Positions 1 through 6,132 of a stretch of 6,132 bases of DNA are shown in pieces. The DNA comes from UBA8437 sp003445035 (GTDB lineage: Bacteria; Planctomycetota; Planctomycetia; Planctomycetales; Planctomycetaceae). The position numbers were made by a program, and so were the translations under genes. Within the stretch, counting starts at the first letter, position 1, and every line of letters starts with the position of its first letter. The DNA is taken from positions 1 to 6,132 of the forward strand of contig CALCHI010000101.1 in the NCBI GenBank assembly GCA_937901285.1. Direction: 5' to 3'. The notes under the pieces were generated by a model. The model made no database searches, was not told the DNA's origin, and worked only from the letters and a program-made list of their open reading frames with translations.

Positions 1-39
1 CTGCCCCACGGCAGCGTGGTGCCCGAGATGCTGGCCTGA
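1..39 (+). CDS. Possible C-terminal end of an upstream plus-strand gene (partial)
   Basis: Frame 1 from the left edge reads LPHGSVVPEMLA and stops at TGA (37-39), 7 nt before the stop codon of the convergent minus-strand DUF1501 gene. In a tightly packed genome a convergent gene end here is plausible, and the codons look ordinary for GC-rich DNA. Twelve residues are too few to assign a family, and another frame is also open across this stretch, so the coding claim is weak. The alternative is simple 3'-flanking sequence of the DUF1501 gene. Confidence 0.35.
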   Translation: MPHGSVVPEMLA

Positions 40-46
40 CGTCTGG

Positions 47-1501
47 CTAGGACAGCAGTTCGTCCACCACGCGGGCCCCGGTCACCTCGGGATCGGTCAG
101 TCGCTCGGGACGTCCGCTGTGACGAAACGTGAGGCGTCGGTGATCCAGGCCCAGCTGTTGCAGCACGGTCGCATGCAGGTCAGCCACGCTGACACGATCC
201 TCGACCGCCGCGTACCCGAAGTCGTCGGTCCCGCCGTGAACGTGACCGCCGCGAAATCCGCCGCCGGCCATCCACAGGCTGAACGCGTTCCGGTTGTGGT
301 CCCGCCCGTCCTTCGCCTCCGAGATCGGCAACCGACCAAACTCGCCGGCCCACATCACGATCACGTCATCGAGCAGCCCTCGCCGCTTCAGATCCTTGAC
401 CAGCGCCGCGCTGGGCTGGTCGGTCTGCCGGCAGATGCTGGGCAGGTCCCTGGGCAGGTTGTTGTGGTTGTCCCACGGCTGGATACTGGGAGAGACCGGC
501 GGAAACACCTGCACGAACCGGACACCGGCCTCGACCAGCCGCCGGGCCATCAGCACCCGCGATCCGTAGGCCGCGGTGACCGGGTTGTCCAGGCCGTACA
601 ACGACCGCGTCTCCTGAGACTCCTGCTTCAGGTCCAGTGCCGAGGAGGCGGCCAACTGCATCCTGGCGGCCAGCTCGTAATTCTGGATCCTCGCCTCCAG
701 TTCGCTCTCGCGGGGATACCGTCGCTGGTGACGGCGATTCAGTTTCGCCAGCAGGTCCAACGAACGGCGTCGACCTGACGGGCTGGTTCCGGGCCGCGGG
801 GAAAGGTAATGCACCACGTCACCGGTGCTGTTGAACTCCGTCCCCTGGTAGACCGCCGGCAGCCAGCCGCTTGACCAGACCATTTTCCCGGAGGTGTTGT
901 AGCCCTTGGGACTCCGCAGCACGACGTAGCCGGGCAGGTCATCCCGTTCGGTACCCAGTCCGTAGCAGATCCACGATCCCATCGCCGGTCGCCCGGGAAA
1001 GGTCTTCCCTGTTTGGAACATGTTGATCGCAAACGGGTGGTTGTTGTGCCCGGTGTGCATCGAGCGGACCAGGCAGATGTCGTCGGCGATCGAGGAGGTA
1101 TGTGGAATCAGCTCGCCCAGCCGCATCCCGCACTCCCCCGCCTCGTAAAACGCATACGGCGATTTCAACAGGACGTTGTTGTTGTCCAGTTGGAAGGTCT
1201 CGATCTCCTGGCTGGGGACCTTGCCGTGCTGGCGGGTCAGTTCCGGCTTCTCGTCGAAGAGGTCCATCTGGGACGGACCCCCGTTCTGGAACAGCTGGAT
1301 CACCGCACGGGCCCTGGGGCGGGCGTGTCCCGGGCGGGGAACCAGGTCCTGGGGTTCATCCCCGGCGGCCAGCAACCCATCCCGATCCAGCATCCCGGCC
1401 AGCGCCAGCGTACCGAAACCGGCTCCCGCTTCAGCCAGCATCCGCCGCCGTGTTCCCGGGAACCCGGGCAAGGACGGTGAATCTCTCACGGCCGTCTCCA
1501 T
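47..1501 (-). CDS. DUF1501 family protein with twin-arginine-like leader
   Basis: A 484-residue protein of the DUF1501 family (PF07394), whose fold is related to the alkaline phosphatase/sulfatase superfamily; the biochemical role of the family is not established. The N-terminus has a Tat-like leader, GTRRRML at 16-22 followed by a small hydrophobic stretch to about residue 38, so export is expected. Family landmarks appear in the usual order: NGGPSQMDLFDEKP (73-86), GHNNHPFAINMF (151-162), GRPAMGSWICYGLG (170-183), ARRLVEAGVRFVQV (319-332), WDNHNN (343-348), AGEFGR (385-390), GRDHN (399-403) and a C-terminal SVADLHATVLQQLGL block (438-452). The Asp and His residues in these blocks are candidate metal ligands (inference). 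ATG at 1501 is chosen because it gives the leader and has a purine-rich AAAGAG 7 nt upstream. An in-frame start at 1738 would add 79 residues overlapping the upstream gene and bury the leader. It is the second gene of an operon, 52 nt after the PSD1-type gene. GEFGR is followed by LP where many relatives have TP. Confidence 0.93.
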   Translation of the reverse strand: METAVRDSPSLPGFPGTRRRMLAEAGAGFGTLALAGMLDRDGLLAAGDEPQDLVPRPGHARPRARAVIQLFQNGGPSQMDLFDEKPELTRQHGKVPSQEIETFQLDNNNVLLKSPYAFYEAGECGMRLGELIPHTSSIADDICLVRSMHTGHNNHPFAINMFQTGKTFPGRPAMGSWICYGLGTERDDLPGYVVLRSPKGYNTSGKMVWSSGWLPAVYQGTEFNSTGDVVHYLSPRPGTSPSGRRRSLDLLAKLNRRHQRRYPRESELEARIQNYELAARMQLAASSALDLKQESQETRSLYGLDNPVTAAYGSRVLMARRLVEAGVRFVQVFPPVSPSIQPWDNHNNLPRDLPSICRQTDQPSAALVKDLKRRGLLDDVIVMWAGEFGRLPISEAKDGRDHNRNAFSLWMAGGGFRGGHVHGGTDDFGYAAVEDRVSVADLHATVLQQLGLDHRRLTFRHSGRPERLTDPEVTGARVVDELLS

Positions 1502-1508
1502 CGAAACA

Positions 1509-1514
1509 CTCTTT
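1509..1514 (-). promoter_or_regulatory. Shine-Dalgarno-like AAAGAG of the DUF1501 gene
   Basis: On the minus strand, AAAGAG lies within a longer purine-rich run (GAAGAAAGAG) 7 nt before the ATG at 1501. It supports that start over the upstream in-frame ATG. It is only a partial match to AGGAGG, as is common in planctomycetes. No hairpin followed by a T-run is visible in the 52-nt gap (1502-1553), which fits cotranscription with the upstream gene. Confidence 0.4.
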
Positions 1515-1553
1515 CTTCTGTCTTCGTCGCCACAACCTGGCAGGAACAGGAGC

Positions 1554-4500
1554 TCAGGGAACATACAGAAATTCGTTGGTGCACAGCAGCATCTGGCAGA
1601 GATCTCGCAACGCGTCCTTGCCGCTCTGATCGGCCGACTGCTCGGCCAGGAAACGACGGCAGGCATCGCGTTCTCCGCCATCCGGTTCGCGAGACAACGC
1701 CAACCGATAAGCCCAACGGATCTGCGCGACGGGATCATCCTTCGACTGTCGTCGGACCCTGTCGGCCATGGCGGCGGCCTGGTCGACCACGAACTGGCTG
1801 TTGAGCAGGGCCAGCGACTGCAACACCGTCGCCGACTGGGGCCGCTTGGTGCAATTGACCGGAACCACCGGGGAATCGAACAGTTCCAGGAACCTCAGTG
1901 GGTAGACCCGGCGGGCCAGCAGGTAGACGCTGCGACGGTTGACGCTGGTCGGCATCGGACCCGGCTTGACCGTCGACAGGCCGTTGGTGGGAGTCGTCAG
2001 CATCACCGGCTGGCCTCCCGGAGTCGGATCGAGACGGCCCGAAACCGCCAGCACCGAATCCCGAACAATCTCCGCCTCGATCCGCCGCAGGTTGGCTCTC
2101 CACAACAGACGATTGGCCGGATCCACGGCCACCGCACGGCCTTCATCGGTCGGATCGCGGTACGACGCCTGGCGGTAGGTTGTCGACGTCATGATGCGAC
2201 GGTGCAGGTGCTTGAGACTCCAGCCGTGCTCAACGAAATCGACGCTCAGCCAGTCGAGCAACTCCGGGTGACTGGGTCGATCGCCATTGAGCCCGAAATT
2301 GCCCGGAGTCGCGACAATGCCGGTACCGAAGTGGTGGTGCCACGCACGGTTGACGATCACCCGAGCCGTCAACGGGTGATCCGGGCGGGTCATCCAGCGA
2401 GCCAGCGACAGTCGGCGACCACTGCTGCCCGATCGGGCATCCTTCGGACGGGTCGCTGACTCGGCCCGGTCGGTCGACAACACTTCGAGGAATCCCGGAA
2501 CGATCGGCATCCCCGGCTTGTTCCACTCACCTCGCCGCAACATCCTCGACGGCGAGTCCGTGCCCACGTCCCACAGGGCCTGAATCTTCCCGTAACTCCT
2601 CCGGGTCAAACCCAGTTCGGCCACCTGCCGTTTCAACTCAGCCACGCGAGCGACCACATCGGCCTGACCGGGGCTCTTCTTCGCAGCCGCCTCGGCGCCC
2701 TTCAACGTGTCGCCAAGCACCTTGAGCCGAGCGGCGACCGACGCGTTGTGAGTGTCGATCTCGGTCTTCTCCGCACTCGAAACCGTGTTCAGGAACCGGA
2801 CCTGGGGCTTCTTCCAGTCGTGGACATTCATCGCGGGCTCGAAACAGGCCATGAAGCGATAGAAATCACGCTGCGGAATCGGGTCATACTTGTGGCTGTG
2901 ACACCGAGCACATTCCAGGGTCAATCCCAACAGGCTCGAGGACACGGTTTTCATCACGTCAAACAGGACGTCGTAGCGTTCCTTGACCCCGTACTGTGCC
3001 TCGGTGGTCGGATCCTCGACGTTGCGGAGAAACCCGGTCGCGATCAGTTTCTGCTGCACCTCGGGCGTCCACCGCTTCAACTTGTCCCACGCCACCAGTT
3101 CATCACCGGCAAGTTGCTCGGTGACGAACTGGTCCCAGGGCATGTCCAGGTTGTGAGCCGAGATGCAGTAATCCCGGTACCGCCACATGCCCTCGTTGAG
3201 GTAGATCGTCGCCGCATCCCCGTCGAAGAGTCGCACGTCCACGTAACCGGCCGCGTCCATCCAGTGACGTCCCCACCGTTCGCCGTACTGGGGATGAGCC
3301 AGGAGCCGGTCGATCAACCGGGCAAACGCCCCGGGGCGATCATCGGAGAGGAACGACTGCAGCATGTGCGGTGATGGCGGCAGCCCCAGCAGGTCCAAAC
3401 TGGCACGTCGCAGCAACGCCGACTTCTCGGCATCGTCGGCGAACCCCAACCGGCTGGCTTCGAGCCGGCCCAGGACGAACGCATCGACTGGCGACCGGAC
3501 ACGGTGGGCAGCCTTCACCTGCGGCAGCCGACTCCGTTTGGGTTTCCGGAACGCCCAGTGCTTCCGGTCTTCATCGGTCACCAGGCTCAGCGGTGCCACA
3601 TCCCCGGGATCCACGTCGGCCGGCGCACCGAACAGAATCCAGCTCCTGAGCATCGCCCGCTCGGTGTCACTCAGTTTCTTTTCCCCCTTGGGAGGCATCT
3701 CACCCGAATCGACCAAGTGCATCAGGAAGCTCAATTCCGGCTTCCCACGGACGATCGCCGGTCCGCTCTCGCCGCCGGCGAGCAAACCGGCCAGTGTCCG
3801 CAGATCGAGGCGAGATTCGGGCGAGTCCTTGCCATGGCAGCCAACACAATGCTTCGCCAGCAACGGGCGAATCGACTTCTCGTAACTTGGCGCGTCGGGC
3901 ACCTTGGCGCCGTGAACGGTCAGGTTGGCAACCAGCCGCGTGGCGTCGCCGTGGTGCGGAGTGCCGGAACCGTCGGCCAGCGAATCGGCGATGAAATAGA
4001 CGAAATCCCCTGGACGGACCACCAGGTCCTTGAGATGAAACCGGCCGTGTTCACTGGGAGTCCCGAAGTCCGATCGCCCATGGGCCAACGACACGCCCTT
4101 GAACCCCGTCACGAGATCCGGCGCCGGTCCCCGCTGCACATACCAGTTGATCTGGGAATTCTTGCCGCAGCAGGTCTGGGCATGCTGAAACTCACCGCGT
4201 ATCTCCAGTCGGCCCGACACGGGGCTTCGCCAGCCGATGACAATCGCGTGGTCCGGACCGGGTGCGATAACCACGTCACCGGACCGGAATTCGACTCCGA
4301 CGTTCTGGGCCGCTGTGTAGCGACCGGCAAACGGTGCCAATGAGGGTCTCAGCTTGAAGGCCCACGCGTGGATCGGAGCATCGAACAGCCGGTCGCCTCG
4401 AAGCTTCAGCAGCGCGTACCGACCGTCACGATGCCAAGTCCGTGAAGCAATCGGGCCGGTCGAACGAGTGGTCCGCAGCAAGTGCCAGACCGCCAAGTGC

Positions 4501-4685
4501 CCGAAGAGATCCGGCTGGGGATTCTTCGATCCCTTTTCCGCCCGCAGTTGCCGTCCCAAAGACCAGGTCACCGACTGGGAACCCGACCGACCGGTTGCCC
4601 GCTTCGATTCCTCGGCCTGGACCGACATGCAGAACACCGTCAGCACAATCGAACACAAGGCGGCAGCTTGCAGGACTGTTTTCAT
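1554..4685 (-). CDS. Secreted PSCyt1-DUF1549-DUF1553 (PSD1) cytochrome-like protein
   Basis: A 1043-residue planctomycete-type multidomain protein. Residues 1-24 form a Sec signal peptide: MKT, a hydrophobic core, then VQA before EE as the likely cleavage site. Residues about 38-260 form a beta-rich region of uncertain identity. PSCyt1 (PF07635-like) covers about 268-355, with haem motif CVGCH (280-284) and GEMPP (328-332), whose Met330 could be the distal ligand. DUF1549/PSCyt2 covers about 395-612, with GERWGRHWMD (468-477), EQLAGDEL (523-530) and a second haem motif, CARCH (592-596), in LTLECARCHSHKYDPI. A charged, probably coiled-coil stretch spans about 638-692. DUF1553/PSD1 covers about 755-1015, with NRAWHHHFGTGIV (779-791), NFGLNGDRPSHPELLDWL (796-813), NRRSVYLLARR (916-926) and SLALLNSQFV (957-966). 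The C-terminus NEFLYVP matches the usual ending of the family. The catalytic role is unknown; electron transfer outside the cytoplasm is inferred from the CxxCH motifs. The open frame continues upstream under the divergent gene, but the signal peptide fixes the start at 4685. It is the first gene of an operon with DUF1501. Confidence 0.94.
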   Translation of the reverse strand: MKTVLQAAALCSIVLTVFCMSVQAEESKRATGRSGSQSVTWSLGRQLRAEKGSKNPQPDLFGHLAVWHLLRTTRSTGPIASRTWHRDGRYALLKLRGDRLFDAPIHAWAFKLRPSLAPFAGRYTAAQNVGVEFRSGDVVIAPGPDHAIVIGWRSPVSGRLEIRGEFQHAQTCCGKNSQINWYVQRGPAPDLVTGFKGVSLAHGRSDFGTPSEHGRFHLKDLVVRPGDFVYFIADSLADGSGTPHHGDATRLVANLTVHGAKVPDAPSYEKSIRPLLAKHCVGCHGKDSPESRLDLRTLAGLLAGGESGPAIVRGKPELSFLMHLVDSGEMPPKGEKKLSDTERAMLRSWILFGAPADVDPGDVAPLSLVTDEDRKHWAFRKPKRSRLPQVKAAHRVRSPVDAFVLGRLEASRLGFADDAEKSALLRRASLDLLGLPPSPHMLQSFLSDDRPGAFARLIDRLLAHPQYGERWGRHWMDAAGYVDVRLFDGDAATIYLNEGMWRYRDYCISAHNLDMPWDQFVTEQLAGDELVAWDKLKRWTPEVQQKLIATGFLRNVEDPTTEAQYGVKERYDVLFDVMKTVSSSLLGLTLECARCHSHKYDPIPQRDFYRFMACFEPAMNVHDWKKPQVRFLNTVSSAEKTEIDTHNASVAARLKVLGDTLKGAEAAAKKSPGQADVVARVAELKRQVAELGLTRRSYGKIQALWDVGTDSPSRMLRRGEWNKPGMPIVPGFLEVLSTDRAESATRPKDARSGSSGRRLSLARWMTRPDHPLTARVIVNRAWHHHFGTGIVATPGNFGLNGDRPSHPELLDWLSVDFVEHGWSLKHLHRRIMTSTTYRQASYRDPTDEGRAVAVDPANRLLWRANLRRIEAEIVRDSVLAVSGRLDPTPGGQPVMLTTPTNGLSTVKPGPMPTSVNRRSVYLLARRVYPLRFLELFDSPVVPVNCTKRPQSATVLQSLALLNSQFVVDQAAAMADRVRRQSKDDPVAQIRWAYRLALSREPDGGERDACRRFLAEQSADQSGKDALRDLCQMLLCTNEFLYVP

Positions 4686-4694
4686 CACGGCACC

Positions 4695-4700
4695 ATTGTA
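4695..4700 (-). promoter_or_regulatory. Candidate -10 element TACAAT for the PSD1-type gene
   Basis: Minus-strand TACAAT differs from the TATAAT consensus at one position and sits 9 nt upstream of the ATG at 4685. If it is used, transcription would begin within a few bases of the start codon, giving a nearly leaderless mRNA. This is compatible with the lack of a Shine-Dalgarno sequence before this gene. The hexamer about 17 nt further upstream does not resemble TTGACA, so a chance match is quite possible. Confidence 0.22.
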
Positions 4701-4745
4701 GCTGTGCGGCCGACTTGGCGCATACCATCTCCGGTTACTCACTCC

Positions 4746-4750
4746 AAGAG
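4746..4750 (+). promoter_or_regulatory. Weak ribosome binding site AAGAG of the metallohydrolase gene
   Basis: AAGAG lies 8 nt before the ATG at 4759, at a normal Shine-Dalgarno distance. It is only a partial match, but it supports this start, which also places a twin-arginine leader at the N-terminus. Confidence 0.35.
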
Positions 4751-4758
4751 CTTCAACC

Positions 4759-5907
4759 ATGTCGCCAGCATCTGACAACGCCCTCACCCGCCGCCGGTTT
4801 CTCCAGGCTTCGACCGTGGCCGCGGCCACCACCGCAGTCACCGCCACCACCGGGGCGGCCAAGCCCAAGTCGGGACCGAAGGTGCGAACGGTGCTTGGCC
4901 CCGTCGACGCCTCCGAGCTGGGAGTGACGTTGATGCACGAGCACGCCCCGGCCATCGACTGGGCCGAGTTGTTCGAGATCGACCCGAACCCGATCGCACC
5001 GGTCCGCAAGCAGATGCTGGATTTCACCGTCAAACTGCTGGATCGCTTCCACCAGACGCTGGGCACCGGACAGGGCCCCGGGGCGATCGTCGAATGCACG
5101 CCGATCCGGGTCGGCCGGTACCCGAAACTGCTGGTCGAACTCGCCAAGAAAACTCCCGTCCACGTGATCGCCTGTACGGGATTCTGGTGCGAGGCCATGG
5201 CGCCGCAGCACCCGTGGGCACTGGCCCTGGGTCGCAAGCGGGACGGAATCAAACGGATCGCCAGGCTGTACATCCGCGAGATCACCCGGGGAATGGAGGA
5301 TCCGTACGGCGACTGGGGAGAGGACTTCACCAAAGTTCCGGTGGGAATCATCAAGTGCGCCACCAGCACCTTCCTGCGTCCCAGCGAACGGCGCTGCCAC
5401 ATCGCCGCGGCGATCGCCAGCCGCGAAACCGGATGCCCGATCACCACGCACACCACCGACGGGGGTGGCCTGGAAGAAGCCCAGTTGTTCCTCAAGCACC
5501 GGGCCCAGCCCGGCAAGGTGATCATCGGCCACCAGGGCAACCTCGATGACCGCACCGAGAGCGAATCCCACGAGTACCATCGGCGGCTGGTCGGCATGGG
5601 CTGCAACGTCCAGTTCGACCGCGTGGGTCACGCCGAGAAGTACGGCAACAAGAAGATCGCCCGGCAGGTCAAGGCCCTGGTCGATTCGGGACACGTCAAG
5701 CAGGTCTACTTCAGCCACGACAACGGGCCCTACTTCAACGATGACTACACGGGTGCCAAGGGCACCGGCAAGGAGTGGAAGATCACCGAGAGCGACTACA
5801 CGGTGGTGACCACGGGACTGGTCCAGGAGATGAAGAAACTGGGAATCACCGACAAGCACATCCACACGATGCTGGTGGAGAACCCCCAGCGGGTGCTCGC
5901 CTTCTGA
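4759..5907 (+). CDS. Tat-exported phosphotriesterase/lactonase family metallohydrolase
   Basis: A 382-residue member of the phosphotriesterase family (PF02126; amidohydrolase superfamily, TIM barrel). The family contains organophosphate hydrolases, lactonases and uncharacterised homologues. The N-terminus carries a clear twin-arginine motif, TRRRFLQAS (10-18), followed by an Ala/Thr-rich segment to about residue 34, so the folded, metal-loaded enzyme is probably exported. All expected binuclear-metal ligands are visible: HEH at 60-62, the bridging lysine Lys199 in GIIKCATS, His231 in ITTHTT, His258 in IIGHQGN and Asp321 in FSHDN. FDRVG (286-290) and the ending MLVENPQRVLAF also match the family. 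Length is typical once the leader (about 34 residues) is removed. The substrate cannot be deduced; the Trp/Cys-containing loop GFWCEAMAPQHPW (141-153) probably shapes the pocket (inference). Hydrolysis of a lactone or phosphoester is more likely than a true organophosphate-degrading role. It is divergent from the PSD1-type operon and 4 nt upstream of the methyltransferase gene, so those two are probably cotranscribed. Confidence 0.93.
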   Translation: MSPASDNALTRRRFLQASTVAAATTAVTATTGAAKPKSGPKVRTVLGPVDASELGVTLMHEHAPAIDWAELFEIDPNPIAPVRKQMLDFTVKLLDRFHQTLGTGQGPGAIVECTPIRVGRYPKLLVELAKKTPVHVIACTGFWCEAMAPQHPWALALGRKRDGIKRIARLYIREITRGMEDPYGDWGEDFTKVPVGIIKCATSTFLRPSERRCHIAAAIASRETGCPITTHTTDGGGLEEAQLFLKHRAQPGKVIIGHQGNLDDRTESESHEYHRRLVGMGCNVQFDRVGHAEKYGNKKIARQVKALVDSGHVKQVYFSHDNGPYFNDDYTGAKGTGKEWKITESDYTVVTTGLVQEMKKLGITDKHIHTMLVENPQRVLAF

Positions 5908-5911
5908 CCCA

Positions 5912-6132
5912 ATGCCCGTCTTCCCGGTGGAATCGCTGGATGACCCTCGGATCGAGATCTACCGCAATCTCCGGTCAACCAACCGCACGCGCGACCTGGG
6001 AATGATGGTCGCCGAGAGTGACCGGGTGGTGCGGCGGATGATCGACAGCGAGTGCGAGATGGTCTCGCTGCTGGTCAGCGACCGGAAGCTCGAGAAGTGC
6101 ACCGGCTGGATCCCCCGTGACCTGCCTGTTTA
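5912..6132 (+). CDS. TrmH/SpoU-type RNA methyltransferase, N-terminal part (truncated by window edge)
   Basis: An open frame of 73 complete codons from ATG at 5912 runs off the right edge. It begins MPVFPVESLDDPRIEIYRNL and continues with NRTRDLGMMVAESDRVVRRM, then MVSLLVSDRKLEK. This resembles the N-terminal substrate-binding region of TrmH/SpoU-family 2'-O-ribose RNA methyltransferases, which typically read 'DDPRI..Y..L.....R..G.F.AEG..VV..L', followed by a beta-strand with LLVS/LLLS. The catalytic SPOUT knot domain would lie beyond the window, so the assignment rests on N-terminal resemblance alone. AES replaces the more usual AEG. The gene starts 4 nt after the stop of the metallohydrolase gene and has no clear Shine-Dalgarno sequence, suggesting cotranscription and perhaps translational coupling. 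It is expected to be cytoplasmic, acting on rRNA or tRNA. Confidence 0.75.
   Translation, partial: MPVFPVESLDDPRIEIYRNLRSTNRTRDLGMMVAESDRVVRRMIDSECEMVSLLVSDRKLEKCTGWIPRDLPV

Larger units (their letters stand above)
4686..4758. promoter_or_regulatory. Divergent intergenic promoter region
   Basis: These 73 nt separate the start of the minus-strand PSD1-type gene (4685) from the start of the plus-strand metallohydrolase gene (4759), so promoters for both directions should lie here or within the first codons of the opposing gene. The best promoter-like element is TACAAT on the minus strand (4695-4700). No convincing -35 box accompanies it, and no good sigma70-like pair is visible on the plus strand. 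No clear palindromic operator was seen. The function rests on position rather than on strong motifs. Confidence 0.5.

Noticed and set aside
6..19. Hairpin CCACG-GCAG-CGTGG as a terminator of the minus-strand operon
   Set aside because: The stem is only 5 bp and no T-run follows it on the minus strand; it may also lie inside the end of a plus-strand coding sequence.
1502..1553. Terminator or separate promoter between the PSD1-type and DUF1501 genes
   Set aside because: Only a tiny CCTG-G-CAGG palindrome is present, with no T-run and no convincing -10/-35 pair, so cotranscription is the simpler reading.
1502..1738. N-terminal extension of the DUF1501 gene to an ATG at 1738
   Set aside because: It would overlap the last 185 nt of the upstream PSD1-type gene, buries the twin-arginine leader, and lacks the purine-rich ribosome binding site seen before 1501.
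1176..2459. 427-codon plus-strand open frame
   Set aside because: It lies antisense to the DUF1501 and PSD1-type genes, shows no family resemblance, and is the kind of shadow frame expected in GC-rich coding DNA.
4686..5606. Extension of the PSD1-type open frame by 307 codons beneath the divergent gene
   Set aside because: The extension is antisense to the well-supported phosphotriesterase-family gene, and a clean Sec signal peptide starts at 4685.
4753..5865. 370-codon minus-strand open frame opposite the metallohydrolase
   Set aside because: The plus-strand frame carries a Tat motif and all metal ligands, whereas the minus-strand translation has no recognisable domain and would run into the PSD1-type promoter region.
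1..6132. CRISPR array, tRNA, insertion sequence or phage element
   Set aside because: Reading both strands showed no regularly spaced repeats, no cloverleaf-like segment, no terminal inverted repeats and no transposase, integrase or phage protein; the window is almost fully covered by four recognisable genes.

Overview
The window reads as ordinary chromosomal DNA from a GC-rich bacterium, most probably a planctomycete (Planctomycetota). The main evidence is the adjacent pair of a PSCyt1/PSCyt2(DUF1549)/PSD1(DUF1553) multidomain cytochrome-like protein and a DUF1501 protein. Such pairs occur in many copies in planctomycete genomes and are uncommon elsewhere. The genus cannot be determined from this sequence.

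Layout. Positions 1-39 may hold the last 12 codons of a plus-strand gene that converges on the next gene. A minus-strand two-gene operon follows: the cytochrome-like gene (4685 down to 1554) is transcribed first, then after 52 nt the DUF1501 gene (1501 down to 47). A 73-nt divergent intergenic region (4686-4758) separates this operon from a plus-strand pair. That pair is a Tat-exported phosphotriesterase/lactonase-family metallohydrolase (4759-5907) and, 4 nt after its stop, the start of a TrmH/SpoU-type RNA methyltransferase gene (from 5912) that runs off the right edge. The window is almost entirely coding and has no gene-free stretch longer than about 75 nt.

How the genes may work together. 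Both minus-strand products carry export signals (a Sec-type signal peptide on the cytochrome protein, a twin-arginine-like leader on DUF1501), so they probably act together outside the cytoplasm. The cytochrome protein has two CxxCH haem-binding motifs and a large N-terminal domain of uncertain identity. The phosphotriesterase homologue keeps every expected binuclear-metal ligand and also has a Tat leader. Three secreted proteins therefore share one short divergent control region, which allows co-regulation but does not prove it. The methyltransferase is a cytoplasmic housekeeping-type enzyme and may be linked only by position.

I found no tRNA, rRNA, CRISPR array, insertion sequence, prophage gene or extended repeat, and no clear evidence of a previously undescribed system. 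The points most worth a second look are the extra N-terminal domain of the cytochrome protein, the compact divergent promoter region, and the substrate of the exported metallohydrolase.
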